DNA of 64,000 nt from Candidatus Pristimantibacillus lignocellulolyticus (GTDB lineage Bacteria; Bacillota; Bacilli; Paenibacillales; Paenibacillaceae): assembly GCA_023639215.1 (NCBI GenBank), contig CP097899.1, positions 3,406,001 to 3,470,000 of the forward strand, read 5' to 3'. A program made the translations under genes and the position numbers. Under the pieces are notes generated by a model. It saw only the letters and a list, made by a program, of their open reading frames with translations, was not told the DNA's origin and searched no databases. Below, piece by piece: positions 35,937-46,173 of the stretch (position 1 is its first letter; each line of letters starts with the position of its first letter).

Positions 35937-36401
35937 ATGGAAACTTGCTCAATTGTTAATAAATCAACGCTGCATCTTGTTGGAGTTCCTTATTGTGGAC
36001 CATATTCATCTTTTCCAGATGAAGCGATTCGCCTGCAGACCGATTTTCTTGCAAGAAAGCATGAGCTCAATCATGTTATACAGTCGAATGTGATGTATTG
36101 TCCTTACTTTGGTAATGAGACATTTGCTACGTATTGGGCGTGTTTCGAATCCCAGTACAGTGAAGATCCACTACCACCGGGAATGGTTGCGATTACGATT
36201 CCAATGCATCGATATGCGTTAGTTAGTTGTTCATCCCAGCGGATCGGTGAAGGCTATGAGATGGTTAAAGCATGGATTCAAGAACATGGATATAAACGAC
36301 TAGATCAAGCAGTTTCACTTGAAATTTTCTATCTTGAAGGTCAACATTTGGAGGAAGAAATTGTTGATATTCTTATTCCGATAGAGGATGAAGCAGAGTA
36401 G
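35937..36401 (+). CDS. GyrI-like / effector-binding domain protein
   Basis: This is a protein of 154 residues with the fold expected of the GyrI-like small-molecule-binding domain (SOUL/BmrR-type effector domain): beta-rich, with PPGMVAITIPMHRYALVSCS and an acidic C-terminal strand. There is no DNA-binding domain, so it is a stand-alone sensor or drug-binding protein. Its start follows a hairpin leader with AGGAGG. It lies 32 bp upstream of the PhzF-type gene and is probably co-transcribed with it. Confidence 0.7.
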   Translation: METCSIVNKSTLHLVGVPYCGPYSSFPDEAIRLQTDFLARKHELNHVIQSNVMYCPYFGNETFATYWACFESQYSEDPLPPGMVAITIPMHRYALVSCSSQRIGEGYEMVKAWIQEHGYKRLDQAVSLEIFYLEGQHLEEEIVDILIPIEDEAE

Positions 36402-36433
36402 CGAGCAATAGTTATATTAAGGAGTTGCTAGAG

Positions 36434-37237
36434 ATGAGCATTCCCTATGCGATGATTCATGCGTACGGAGATGGACCATTCACAGGTAACCCTGCTGCAG
36501 TACTTTTGTTAGAACAAGATCAATTCTCAGATCTACAACTGCAGCAGATAGCCGCAGAAATGAATGTATCCGAAACAGCATTTATATATAAAAGTAAAGA
36601 ACTCAACCATTTTCATCTTAGATGGTTTACGCCACAAGTTGAAGTGGATTTATGCGGTCATGCTACGCTGGCATCAGCGTACTATTTGTATCATTTGGGT
36701 ATTGTTCCAACAGATCAAAGTATCTACTTTCAGACATTAAGTGGAGCACTTATAATTAGTCTACATGATGGATTTTTGCGGATGAGGTTACCGCAAGAGA
36801 TACCTGTAACTTGCTCGGCGCCATCTGATCTTATTACCGCACTTGGTGTAATCCCGCGAGCAATTAGTAAAAATCGGATGGATTATATCGTCGAGCTAAC
36901 GGACGAACAAGATATTCGACAACTACAAGTGGAGTTATCATTGATAAAAGGTTTAGACGCGCGAGGGGTTGTGGTGACTAGTCGTGCAGATAACCCAGAT
37001 ATAGACATCGTATGTCGTACATTTTACCCACGTATTGGCATTGATGAAGATCCAGTGACTGGATCAGCGTTTTGTGCACTTGCTCCGTATTGGATGAAAC
37101 GACTTAGAAATAACTCAAAACTAAAAGTAGTACAATTATCTTCTCGGGGAGGATTTGCCACATTACAACTTGAAGATGATCATGTCATTCAAGAGGGTAG
37201 TTGTTATCTTTGGTCTGAAGGCAGTCTACATATGTAG
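36434..37237 (+). CDS. PhzF family isomerase-like protein
   Basis: This is a PhzF/YfhB-type protein of 267 residues with the diaminopimelate-epimerase fold. Visible are GDGPFTGNPAAV, the catalytic-acid region NVSETAF, VDLCGHATLASAY and DEDPVTGSAFCALAPYW, typical of the family. ATG 36434 lies 10 nt after AAGGAG; the frame opens at TTG 36425. The natural substrate of these stand-alone homologues is usually unknown. Confidence 0.88.
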   Translation: MSIPYAMIHAYGDGPFTGNPAAVLLLEQDQFSDLQLQQIAAEMNVSETAFIYKSKELNHFHLRWFTPQVEVDLCGHATLASAYYLYHLGIVPTDQSIYFQTLSGALIISLHDGFLRMRLPQEIPVTCSAPSDLITALGVIPRAISKNRMDYIVELTDEQDIRQLQVELSLIKGLDARGVVVTSRADNPDIDIVCRTFYPRIGIDEDPVTGSAFCALAPYWMKRLRNNSKLKVVQLSSRGGFATLQLEDDHVIQEGSCYLWSEGSLHM

Positions 37238-37263
37238 CTCGAGAGGGTTATATTAACTTCATG

Positions 37264-37360
37264 AGGCTGTGGCAGCCTACTAGTATTTTCTTACTAGCAA
37301 AAATATAAAGGGCATCTAAAGACTCAAGTAGAGTCGATTAGATGCCCTTTATATTTTCCA
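37264..37360. terminator. long bidirectional terminator
   Basis: A 19-bp perfect stem (37301-37319 with 37338-37356) encloses GACTC...GAGTC and flanks a T-rich end. A separate small hairpin, AGGCTG-TGG-CAGCCT, lies at 37264-37278. It ends the GyrI-like/PhzF transcript. Confidence 0.8.
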
Positions 37361-37712
37361 ATGAAGGTTCGCTTTATCATTGATGTCGAACATACTACGG
37401 AGTCAATCATCGTATTAAAGGCATTGAAACAATACCCAGCAACGTGTACGGTACGAGTACACGAGCGGTCAATGTTCAGCACGAAGCTTCCAATAAAGTT
37501 CAAAAAGCGGGCTTTCGCAAGTCGAGAAGATGAAGTGCTACTTGAGAAAGGAGGAAGCGCAAGTGTACGTTATTGGTACACGCGGCCCTACAATGTTTCT
37601 GCAAGAAACATACATCGGAAGCTTTAGCTATTCTTTCCAAGTTCGCTTCATATTCGATGTCGAATATGCTACGTTAGCCCACTCATCGTTATCAAAGTCC
37701 GCTTTTTGAACT
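37361..37712. repeat. palindromic element with an older nested fragment
   Basis: A full element in the opposite orientation runs 37497-37712 (AGTTCAAAAAGCGGGCTTT ... AAAGTCCGCTTTTTGAACT) and carries the same extra ATGTTTCTGCAAGAAACAT hairpin as the copy at 14583. Upstream, 37361-37490 resembles a decayed copy (GTTCGCTTTATCATTGATGTCGAA compares with GTTCGCTTCATATTCGATGTCGAA in the full copy). The element ends 3 bp before the stop codon of the minus-strand GGDEF gene. Confidence 0.75.
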
Positions 37713-37715
37713 ACC

Positions 37716-38882
37716 TTAATTTTGAAGTTTATTTTTGACTGCGGCAGGTAAAGAACGGTACCCAGAAACTTTATTTTTACCTGTAGATTTGGAATAATAC
37801 ATCGCTTCATCGGATTGTTTAATTAACAATGTTAGATTATCTGCTTCTTTTGTCGTACTGAAACCAACACTAACGGTAACGATCGTCTCTTGTTCGATTC
37901 TAGCGCGAATCCGTTCAGCTATCTGCATCGGCTTAATATGGTCAATGACGATCCCTCCGAGTAACTCTTCACCACCGTAGCGGCCAGCAATACCAAAAGG
38001 TGATACTTCTTCCTTCAAGATGGATGCAACCTGTTGTAATGCTTTGTCAGCCACTTGATGACCTTGCGTATCGTTTAGGTGTTTAAAGTTATCAATATCA
38101 CAAAAGATGATAGCTACTTGTTTGCGCGTGATCATGGAGGTTAACTTTTTCTGGAAATATCGTCTAATATATAATCCTGTAAGTCCGTCAACGATCGAAG
38201 ATTGATACGTCGATAGTAATCGTTCAAGTACCCATTCAAACAATAAGAAGAAGATAAGTGCGAAATAAATAACAGGCAATGAAATCACTAAGTAAAATAG
38301 CCAGCGTTGATCCATTTCAAATACGTACATATGTAGTAGATTAGCAAGCTCGTACATGAACATTACCATTAAGCTAACATAATATGGGGTTGTCATCTGA
38401 ATATGACGAGTTACGACAAGCATAGTAATAATTAAGATGAACATGTAAAAATCCATAATCGGATAAGCATAGTACTCTACATTGTTATAAATGATAGAGT
38501 AAGGCTCAATGAACCAGTTAACGATTGTAAGTGTGACGGCTCCAAGTAGTAGCATAATGATCGGTGTTATTCTTATATTTGTCCCAACAGAATACAACCT
38601 CATCAAGACAAAATTTAAGATGATAAAGGAGATTAACTGTATACTTGTCGAAATAATATATAAGTAAGGCGGTATTGGCTGCTCATACCATACATCGAAT
38701 CCAACAATGATTTGACGGATTAACGTAAGAGCAAGCGTTGCAACCAGGATAACATAAATCAGTTTATTCCGATAATTGGACATAATTCGTATTGCCATGA
38801 CGATCATAAGTACAATAATAATACTACATGTCGTGATGGAAAAAAGTTCAATAAGTGCGTTATTAATTGAAAGGTTGTTCAT
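37716..38882 (-). CDS. membrane diguanylate cyclase (GGDEF domain)
   Basis: This is a protein of 388 residues with about seven N-terminal membrane segments (to about residue 215) and a C-terminal GGDEF domain that should make cyclic di-GMP from GTP. The active-site motif is GRYGGEELLGG (GGEEL), and FCDIDNFKHLNDTQGHQVAD matches the metal- and substrate-binding region. No RxxD inhibitory site is seen just upstream of GGEEL, so product feedback may be absent. The start has GAGG upstream. It is monocistronic. Confidence 0.88.
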   Translation of the reverse strand: MNNLSINNALIELFSITTCSIIIVLMIVMAIRIMSNYRNKLIYVILVATLALTLIRQIIVGFDVWYEQPIPPYLYIISTSIQLISFIILNFVLMRLYSVGTNIRITPIIMLLLGAVTLTIVNWFIEPYSIIYNNVEYYAYPIMDFYMFILIITMLVVTRHIQMTTPYYVSLMVMFMYELANLLHMYVFEMDQRWLFYLVISLPVIYFALIFFLLFEWVLERLLSTYQSSIVDGLTGLYIRRYFQKKLTSMITRKQVAIIFCDIDNFKHLNDTQGHQVADKALQQVASILKEEVSPFGIAGRYGGEELLGGIVIDHIKPMQIAERIRARIEQETIVTVSVGFSTTKEADNLTLLIKQSDEAMYYSKSTGKNKVSGYRSLPAAVKNKLQN

Positions 38883-38965
38883 TCATATATCCTCAATGTA
38901 TAGTAGTAGTATGTCATAAACGAAACATATGTTCTAATATATCATAATTTTCGGAAATATTGTAT

Positions 38966-39047
38966 GTATAATTAGAAACTTATGCTTCTGATACTACTTT
39001 TCATCTGCAAGGCGATTAATAGGTTTGAAAATGAAAAGTATAAGGAG
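38966..39047 (+). repeat. hairpin leader repeat (single unit) before the glycosyltransferase
   Basis: This reduced member of the leader family has TATGCTTCTGAT, then the 3' arm ACTTTTCATC (38996-39005), then the terminal half-unit ATGAAAAGT (39031-39039) and AAGGAG (39042-39047). The 5' arm is not recognisable, so the 3' arm can pair only with the half-unit beside the ribosome binding site. Confidence 0.65.
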
Positions 39048-39056
39048 TTGATACCT

Positions 39057-40184
39057 ATGCAAATTTTACAAGCTTTGTTTTTCCCGCCGGAGCAACCGGG
39101 TGGAGTATCTTCAATGGTGCCTTATATTCAAGAACGATTCAATCAGATGGAATATGAGATGGAATTATTCTCTTTGCCGAAAAGAATTCGAAATAAAGGA
39201 ACAGATGAGGTCATATTTCAGACTTTTGATGTGACGCCGTTTCTCGGGAATGAACTCGTAGATAAATATATTCAGACTTACCGTGATTATTTATGGTGGG
39301 TTAAGTTACGCGTTAAAAAGTCCTATGATCTTATTCATGCTCATCATCCGATTGCCGCTCTAGCTATGAGAGAGATATTTCCAGATACGAAGCTTATTCT
39401 GACACTACATTCTAGTTATGAGCGAGAGTTAATTCTGAACAATAAAATAAAAGTAAATGGAATCGAACATCAATTTTTAACGAGTATTTATCGTGAATTG
39501 GAAGATCGTGCTGATCGAATTTTGACGGTATCAGAAGCATTCCAAACGTATCTCAATAATTATGTTGATAACGCGAGTGGCATTAAAGTTATTCCTAATG
39601 GTTTTGATGAGAAGCGATTCCGTCCGATTGCCCATGAGAATGAAGTCGCTCAATTAATTTCAGTTTGTCGTCTCGTTCCGGCCAAAGGGCTAGATGTATT
39701 GCTGAAAGCATGTGCCAAGCTAAAAGAAAGAGGACATCCTTTTGTCTTGCATCTTATTGGAGATGGCCCGATTCGCAAAGAGTTAGAAACGATGGCACAA
39801 GATCTTGGATTATATGACGACATTATCTTCTACGGCTACATGCTTCATCCTGAAGAATTTATGCCGTTCTTTGATATTTTTGTACTACCATCTAGAGCGG
39901 AGGCATTTGGCTCAGTATTTGCTGAGGCAGCGCTTTGTCAACTAGCTCTCATAGGGACTGATGTAGGTGGAATATCAGAACAAATTGAAAATGGAATTAA
40001 CGGATTACTAGTACCTGTGGAGGACCATTCTGCTCTAGCAGATGCGTTGGAAACAGTAATTATTGATCCAGATTATAGATATCAGCTTGCTAGAGAAGCA
40101 TCCGAAAAAGCGAAGCGGGATTATTCTTTGCAACGTGTTATTGCACAATTGAACAAAGTATATCGTGAAGTTTCTCAGTACTAA
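39057..40184 (+). CDS. GT4 family glycosyltransferase
   Basis: This is a GT-B fold, retaining glycosyltransferase of 375 residues. The N-terminal acceptor domain contains PPEQPGGVSSMVPYI and AHHPIAALAMRE. The C-terminal donor domain has CRLVPAKGLDVLLKA, LIGDGPIRKELE and the E-x7-E motif in SRAEAFGSVFAEAAL. ATG 39057 follows AAGGAG; the frame opens earlier at 38982, inside the leader repeat. It is 18 bp upstream of yhaO. The acceptor is unknown; a cell-envelope glycan or lipid is likely. Confidence 0.88.
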   Translation: MQILQALFFPPEQPGGVSSMVPYIQERFNQMEYEMELFSLPKRIRNKGTDEVIFQTFDVTPFLGNELVDKYIQTYRDYLWWVKLRVKKSYDLIHAHHPIAALAMREIFPDTKLILTLHSSYERELILNNKIKVNGIEHQFLTSIYRELEDRADRILTVSEAFQTYLNNYVDNASGIKVIPNGFDEKRFRPIAHENEVAQLISVCRLVPAKGLDVLLKACAKLKERGHPFVLHLIGDGPIRKELETMAQDLGLYDDIIFYGYMLHPEEFMPFFDIFVLPSRAEAFGSVFAEAALCQLALIGTDVGGISEQIENGINGLLVPVEDHSALADALETVIIDPDYRYQLAREASEKAKRDYSLQRVIAQLNKVYREVSQY

Positions 40185-40202
40185 GGAGTAGGTGGTGCTG
40201 AA

Positions 40203-41522
40203 ATGGCAATTCCATTTCGCTTTATTCATGCCGCTGATTTGCATATTGACAGCCCGTTTAAGGGACTAACAACCGTTCCAGCATATGTGAGGGAGTCGCT
40301 TCTTGAAGCGACCTTCCTTGCATTTAAACGACTAATTGATACTGCAATCAAGCAGCAGGTACAATTTATCGTCGTAAGTGGCGATTTGTTTGATGAAAGT
40401 GATCGTTCCCTGAAAGCGCAATTGTTTCTCTTACAACAATATGAACGACTAAGAAAGTGTCAGATTAACATTTATATTATTCATGGAAATCATGATCATC
40501 TTGCAGGTCAGACTATACCATTCCCGTATCCTGACAATGTTTATGTATTTTCTAGTACTGAGGTAACAACGAAGGTAGTCACGAATGATGATGGTGCTAT
40601 TCTCGCGTACGTACACGGCATATCTTATCCAACTAGACATGTGATGGATAATCTAGCTAAGGAATATAAGCACGAGCCAGAGCACGGCTATCATATTGGA
40701 CTATACCATGGTAATGTGGGCAATGTTAGTGAGCATGATCCGTATGCGCCCTGTCATTTGTCTGATTTATTGGCGCATCAATATCATTATTGGGCACTTG
40801 GTCATATCCATAAGCGTCAAGTGTTACACCAATCTCCATATGTTGTATATCCAGGAAACACGCAAGGCAGACATCGCAAAGAGAGTGGCGATAAAGGATG
40901 TTATCTCGTCACCGTTAACGAGCAGCACGAAACAACAATACATTTTCTATCGTTAGCACCGATTAGATGGCTTCAAATCGCCATTGATGTTTCATCCATT
41001 GAGAACGAAGCACAATTTCTTGCAACGATTGAGCACCACACGTCAACGCTGTTAGCAGAGCAAATAGAGTGCAGCATACTACTTTCAATTGAGCTAACAG
41101 GTAGTGGGTATATCCATGAGCTGTTACAACAAACGGGTAATACAAGGCAGATGCTGACGCATATTCAAAGCATGTACGAAGATGATTCGAGCAGTGAGTG
41201 GTTATATATATACGAATTGCAACTACATACCCAAGTACAATATGATGAAGCGTTACTTCGTCAGGAACAAAGTTTTATCGGTGACTTCTTAACGTATTAT
41301 GAACAATTAATAGTAGATCCAGAGCAAATGAAACAGTTATTTGCTGAAGCACAACAAGGGTTAATAACCCATCAAGGATTGAGTCGATATTTACGTCAAA
41401 CGGCATCGACACAAGACAAGGTAACATTAGACGAGACTTCACAACAGGCTCAGCTAGCTGATGCAAAGCAAAAAGTATTAGAATGGCTCCTTCTCCATCA
41501 AGATCAAGGAGTGAGTATATGA
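40203..41522 (+). CDS. yhaO: metallophosphoesterase YhaO (SbcD/Mre11-like)
   Basis: This is an Mre11/SbcD-like DNA exonuclease subunit of 439 residues. The metallophosphoesterase motifs are in order: AADLHIDSPF, VSGDLFDES, IHGNHDHL, YVHGIS, LYHGNVG and LGHIHKRQVL. The C-terminal third is a capping region with a Gln-rich tail. Its stop overlaps the yhaN start, so the two products are probably made in ratio and form an Rad50/Mre11-like complex. In Bacillus subtilis the operon continues with yhaM; here it does not. Confidence 0.9.
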   Translation: MAIPFRFIHAADLHIDSPFKGLTTVPAYVRESLLEATFLAFKRLIDTAIKQQVQFIVVSGDLFDESDRSLKAQLFLLQQYERLRKCQINIYIIHGNHDHLAGQTIPFPYPDNVYVFSSTEVTTKVVTNDDGAILAYVHGISYPTRHVMDNLAKEYKHEPEHGYHIGLYHGNVGNVSEHDPYAPCHLSDLLAHQYHYWALGHIHKRQVLHQSPYVVYPGNTQGRHRKESGDKGCYLVTVNEQHETTIHFLSLAPIRWLQIAIDVSSIENEAQFLATIEHHTSTLLAEQIECSILLSIELTGSGYIHELLQQTGNTRQMLTHIQSMYEDDSSSEWLYIYELQLHTQVQYDEALLRQEQSFIGDFLTYYEQLIVDPEQMKQLFAEAQQGLITHQGLSRYLRQTASTQDKVTLDETSQQAQLADAKQKVLEWLLLHQDQGVSI

Positions 41523-44500
41523 AGCTATTAGAATTGAATATTAATGGGTTTGGTAAGCTACAAGATGTAACATTACAACTGGATGCACCACTTGTTGTAG
41601 TTTACGGACATAATGAAGCTGGAAAAAGTACATTGTTTCAATTTATCTATACGATGTTATTCGGATTTTCGCGAAAAAATCAAGTGGGTCGCTTTCTTGA
41701 GCCAGTGTACGGGGGAAGTCATGGAGGCAGTATCGTATTTGTTACTGATAATGATGAAATCTATCAGTTAACCCGATATCGAGAGCAGCATCAAGGTAAA
41801 GCGCAGCTTGCAAGAGCCCAGAAGGATCACAAGAACGAGCGTTACATCCCGATTACGACCTCCACTATTGTAGAGCAAGCTAATCTTGAACGAAATTTTC
41901 TATCTGGTATTAATGCTCGATTATTTCAGCAATTAAGTGCCATTACATTGAATGAATTACAAGCAACCAGTGTGATGACAGAAAGTGAATTGAGTCAATA
42001 TTTATATCATGCAAGTTGGGAAAGTGGTAAGCAAGTTGCTGAGTTAGAGAAACAACTTATAGCGGAACAGGACAAGCTCTTCAAACCAAGAGGACAGAAT
42101 CAACTGCTTATTCAAGAGCTTAAGCAATATGAACAACTGCAACAGCAATATAAGCAAGTGGAGATGGAACTTGAACAATATAATGCTGTTCAATTAGAAA
42201 TAGAGCAATGCGATCGTCGTTATGAAGAGTTACAGGTACAACTTACAAAGCAACAAACCATTGTACAGCTGATGAATCGAGTAGTATCTCAGCGCGGATG
42301 GTGGTTAGAGCAGCAAGAAGTCAGTTGGCAACTTGAGCAGCTACAATATGTTCGAGCGATGCCTAATGGTTTTACACAACATGTAGAGCAAATTGTAGCT
42401 AGTGATCACCTAATTTCCAATGAGCTGATCCAATTTCAAGTTGCAGAAGAGCAATTAGAACTGCAAATAGCAGCAATTAACGTGAACGACGATATGATAT
42501 CGCGCGCAGCAACGGTGGACCATTATATCCAATTAAGTAGTGTTATTACAGAACAGCAATCCCAATTAGCCATTCGCCAAGATGAACTGCAACAACTAGA
42601 ACAAGTAATTGTAGAACTGCAACAACAGTTACCAAGTTATTGGACAAAGGAACAATTGAGGCAGCTTAATCCAACAGCTCAGCAATTAGCAGAATATGAA
42701 CGATTATTATCGTCCATGCAGCAATTGCAATTAGAGCAACAGCGTCTAGGACAAGATCAAATGAAATATGATCAAGAATTACTAGCACTCGATCAGCAAA
42801 TGATATTAACTAAAAACCAACAAGATCAATTAGATCAAGAGTTGAAGGCGGTTCGACTGAAACATCGTCTGCTGCCACAAACAAGAGCAGAACTACATGA
42901 AGCAACGATTATTCTTGATGAGGCTTACCGCCAATATGATTATGAAAGAATGAATGAGATATCCACAGAGCGTAATATCTCCTCACAAAGTGATTCAGTA
43001 ATTACAAGCAGAAGTCATGGATCGAGTAGAACAAATAACAATAGTAGAGCTCAAGTTGCTAATAGAACTCATAACACCAATAGATCTAAGAGGAATCAAT
43101 TTGTCTCTATGCGTATTATGATGCAATCTACTTTGTCCGTTATATTGGTGATATTAACACTATTAGTATCAACTAAAGTTATGCTAGCATCATGGAATAG
43201 TTGGCTATCACCTATTCTTATTATAGTGACGTTGATTGCAGTATTAATGACTGGGATGGTATGGTCTGGTAGGAACGGCAGGAAGGGGTTACGAAATAGT
43301 GAGACTGGCGACGATCAAGCTGAAGGAATGAAAGGCTTATATCGGGCGCTATCGCTTATTGTGGAGCTTAATCAACCAATTAATGATAGTAATTATTACG
43401 AACATCGCAGAGATTTGAAAGAGCAGATCAGCTTTTTACAATTATTATTACAGAAGCGAGAACAATTAGTGCAACAAGCTTTAATTGTGGAACAACAAGC
43501 CGAGCATTTGGAGTTAGATCAACATAGCATTGATAAACAGTTACAACAATTACAAGATCAACAAGATCAAGTTAATGAACAGTGGCTTCGCCTTGCCGAG
43601 CAGCTACAACTACCTTCACAATGTGAGTGTGACGATTTTCGAGAGGTTACGAAGCTGTATCGAAATATTCAACATCATTATTCCAACTATGATAAGCAAC
43701 AAATGTTGATTGCCCAGTATGAAAAACAAATTGATCAATATGTAGATGATGTGTATGAATTAACCCAGGCCGTCTGGTTAGAGCCGTTACCTGAAGGATC
43801 ACAACAACTTCAATTATCTAATATGCGAAGTCAGATTCAGATTCAAAAAGACAAGCTAGCGGAGCGGGCAGCGTTGCAGTTACAATTACAGAAATTACAT
43901 GAACAACAACTCGTAAAGCAGCAAGAATTACAACAATTGCACAATCAGTTGGCGCAATATTATGAACAGTCTCAAACAACGACGATTGGTGAGCTGCTAG
44001 CTATTGTAGAGCATTTGAAGGCATATGAATTATGGCAAGTTCAATATGAGCGACTAGCACTACAGCGTAAAGCAGGCCTTACGGTTGAGGAAGTTGATGA
44101 TTTGGATCGTATGTTCACTCAGTATGATGAGGACGGGATACGAGAAAAAGCTATATCCGAACAGCAAAGTTTGGATGATTTACACGCTGAGCAACAGCAT
44201 ATCATTGAACAAAAGGGAAGATTATTACAGCAGCGAGAACGGTTAGTTAGTTCAGATGAACATCAACAACTTCAATTAAAAAAGGAAGCAGTTATATCGC
44301 AAATTGAAGCATATGTTGCGCAATATATGAAGCTTTCTATAAGTAAATTGCTTATTAAAAATACGAAAGAGAAGTACGAACAGGAACGTCAACCTGCTGT
44401 ACTTCTCAAAGCCTCACAATATTTTGCAAAACTAACGAATGGTTCATATACGCAAATTATTGGAAATGCAGAACGCGGGACCCTGCAGTTACGTGCTAGT

Positions 44501-44788
44501 AATGGCGCCTTAGTCGAAAGCGAATTGCTAAGTCGAGGTACTTCTGAATTATTATATTTATGTATTCGTCTAGCGATCCATGAGGCTGCGGTGAATCATA
44601 TTAATTTACCATTAGTGTTAGATGATCCTTGTGTAAATTTTGATATGGTCCGATTACAGGCGGCTATGGAACTATTAAGCGAAGTTTCTAGAGATAGACA
44701 ACTATTATACTTTACTTGTCATCCGTACACGAGAGATCAATTACAAGCGGTAGCGGTCGATGCTATAGCAGTTCAAATGGAAAGATAG
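41519..44788 (+). CDS. yhaN: SbcC/Rad50-like ATPase YhaN
   Basis: This is an SMC-like AAA ATPase of 1089 residues. The N-terminal Walker A is YGHNEAGKSTLFQF, followed by very long Gln/Leu/Glu-rich coiled coils. Two membrane helices lie in the centre (about residues 540-590: ILVILTLLVSTKVML and ILIIVTLIAVLMTGM), splitting the coiled coil, as in Bacillus YhaN. The C-terminal signature and Walker B are LSRGTSELLYLCIRLA and LPLVLDDPCVNFD. ATG 41519 follows AAGGAG and overlaps the yhaO TGA. It probably works with YhaO in DNA-end processing at the membrane. Confidence 0.9.
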   Translation: MKLLELNINGFGKLQDVTLQLDAPLVVVYGHNEAGKSTLFQFIYTMLFGFSRKNQVGRFLEPVYGGSHGGSIVFVTDNDEIYQLTRYREQHQGKAQLARAQKDHKNERYIPITTSTIVEQANLERNFLSGINARLFQQLSAITLNELQATSVMTESELSQYLYHASWESGKQVAELEKQLIAEQDKLFKPRGQNQLLIQELKQYEQLQQQYKQVEMELEQYNAVQLEIEQCDRRYEELQVQLTKQQTIVQLMNRVVSQRGWWLEQQEVSWQLEQLQYVRAMPNGFTQHVEQIVASDHLISNELIQFQVAEEQLELQIAAINVNDDMISRAATVDHYIQLSSVITEQQSQLAIRQDELQQLEQVIVELQQQLPSYWTKEQLRQLNPTAQQLAEYERLLSSMQQLQLEQQRLGQDQMKYDQELLALDQQMILTKNQQDQLDQELKAVRLKHRLLPQTRAELHEATIILDEAYRQYDYERMNEISTERNISSQSDSVITSRSHGSSRTNNNSRAQVANRTHNTNRSKRNQFVSMRIMMQSTLSVILVILTLLVSTKVMLASWNSWLSPILIIVTLIAVLMTGMVWSGRNGRKGLRNSETGDDQAEGMKGLYRALSLIVELNQPINDSNYYEHRRDLKEQISFLQLLLQKREQLVQQALIVEQQAEHLELDQHSIDKQLQQLQDQQDQVNEQWLRLAEQLQLPSQCECDDFREVTKLYRNIQHHYSNYDKQQMLIAQYEKQIDQYVDDVYELTQAVWLEPLPEGSQQLQLSNMRSQIQIQKDKLAERAALQLQLQKLHEQQLVKQQELQQLHNQLAQYYEQSQTTTIGELLAIVEHLKAYELWQVQYERLALQRKAGLTVEEVDDLDRMFTQYDEDGIREKAISEQQSLDDLHAEQQHIIEQKGRLLQQRERLVSSDEHQQLQLKKEAVISQIEAYVAQYMKLSISKLLIKNTKEKYEQERQPAVLLKASQYFAKLTNGSYTQIIGNAERGTLQLRASNGALVESELLSRGTSELLYLCIRLAIHEAAVNHINLPLVLDDPCVNFDMVRLQAAMELLSEVSRDRQLLYFTCHPYTRDQLQAVAVDAIAVQMER

Positions 44789-44845
44789 AGTTGTAATCTT
44801 TAATTATTTGAAGTCAGTCGAATGCTGAATCAAGTTAAAATCTAG

Positions 44846-45883
44846 TCAGGTCAGTTTTTTGATAGCAATGAGTAAAAACCATCCTAGACTAATAAAACCA
44901 AATAACGGATATAGCGTCGAAAGTAGAACGCCAAACCCGATCTGACTTAGCAAATAGCACAGAATTAGAGTGAACATAACGATTAGATTAATGGAGAGCT
45001 TAGATCTTTCGTGAATCTGTAATGCTAACCCATACACATCAGCAAGTAAAGTAGTAAATACTTCAGCAAATATAATACAAATATAGATGACGTATACAAC
45101 TTGACTAAGGCTTCTAGCAATACCACCCATTGGGATAGCAAATTGAGTAATTCCTGGCATATGTGCTGACAATGCGATATGTCCAACCATAAGCATGAAG
45201 CCGATTCCTAGACCACCTATGATGGAGCCCCATCTAATGATACTTGGCTTAGATGTTTGTGCTCCGATTGGAACTAGAACAGCTTGTGCTAGTGACAGAT
45301 TGAAGGCTGTGTATAGGAATGGTGTACTAACTATCGTCCACAGTGGGAAATCGGTATGTGCACGTAGAAAGTTGCTTGTATAAGGTGTTTCTAACGTATC
45401 GAAAAAGATAATAAATGTGAAGACAAGCATAATGGGGACAACGATGGAATTTACAGCGATAATGGCAGTTAAACCTTTTCGTAGTATGAAGAAGCAGACG
45501 ATACAAGTTGAGATTAAACCTAACTGATATGGCAAATCCCAATTTTCATAAAATACAGTCCCAGCACCTGCTAACATCACCGCTGATACACCAAGAAGGA
45601 CGACAAGCATGAATATACTGATCCATGAGCCAAATCGTTGTCCAAATAAAGCAATGTTCAAATCTTCGTAAGATTTTGCCTTGATTTGATGGGCTAAAAG
45701 CATGACTTTATTACCAAGCCATATAAATAAGAAAGTAGCGCCTATAATTGCGACAGTTCCCCATTGGCCGTACTTAGTGAAAAATTGTAATATTTCTTGA
45801 CCAGTCGCGAATCCAGCTCCAACAATCGTGCCCATATAAATTGCCGCGATCTGTAGCGATTTGATCCAATCTTGTCGATTCAT
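44846..45883 (-). CDS. YkvI-like membrane transporter
   Basis: This is a polytopic membrane protein of 345 residues with about ten helices. It opens with IAAIYMGTIVGAGFATGQEI, typical of YkvI proteins and distantly related to amino-acid/sodium symporters of the LeuT/APC fold. GAGGG precedes the ATG. It is convergent with yhaN and monocistronic. The substrate is unknown. Confidence 0.82.
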   Translation of the reverse strand: MNRQDWIKSLQIAAIYMGTIVGAGFATGQEILQFFTKYGQWGTVAIIGATFLFIWLGNKVMLLAHQIKAKSYEDLNIALFGQRFGSWISIFMLVVLLGVSAVMLAGAGTVFYENWDLPYQLGLISTCIVCFFILRKGLTAIIAVNSIVVPIMLVFTFIIFFDTLETPYTSNFLRAHTDFPLWTIVSTPFLYTAFNLSLAQAVLVPIGAQTSKPSIIRWGSIIGGLGIGFMLMVGHIALSAHMPGITQFAIPMGGIARSLSQVVYVIYICIIFAEVFTTLLADVYGLALQIHERSKLSINLIVMFTLILCYLLSQIGFGVLLSTLYPLFGFISLGWFLLIAIKKLT

Positions 45884-45934
45884 AAGATTCCCTCACTTCA
45901 ACATTCATTTTAAGAAGTAGTACCTCTATTGGAA

Positions 45935-45975
45935 GAGGTAGTTCAAAAAGCGAACTTTGAACATTCACTTTTATT
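45935..45975. repeat. fragment of the palindromic element
   Basis: GAGGTAGTTCAAAAAGCGAAC followed by TTTGAACATTCAC matches the left end of the MITE-like family, but the element is lost after about 40 bp. The rest of the gap to xpt (45976-46138) shows nothing I recognise. Confidence 0.5.
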
Positions 45976-46138
45976 ATTGTATGAAGTGAAATAGACAAGC
46001 ATGACAAGCATTGGATTTTTGTGCCAAGGTAATGAGATTTTGCTTGTAGGAAACAACCAAATATTTGTAGATGTGACGACTTCACTTGCTAGAAGAGCGA
46101 TCCTGTGTTATTTTACGTAAAAGAGAAACTGGTGGGAA

Positions 46139-46173
46139 TTCAAAATCATGAACTGATTGTAAACGATTTTGAA
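46139..46173 (+). promoter_or_regulatory. hairpin in the xpt leader
   Basis: TTCAAAATC (46139-46147) pairs perfectly with GATTTTGAA (46165-46173) around a 17-nt loop, 15 nt before the GGAGG of xpt. There is no T-run, so it is not a standard terminator. The conserved core of a purine riboswitch was looked for and not seen. Confidence 0.4.

Noticed and set aside
37361..37627. 88-codon plus-strand frame after the PhzF-type gene
   Set aside because: It consists of decayed and full palindromic element sequence that is non-coding in every other copy.
45935..45975. PurR operator before xpt (CGAAC-like sequence)
   Set aside because: The sequence is explained as the left end of the palindromic element family, and the paired inverse motif of a PurBox is missing.
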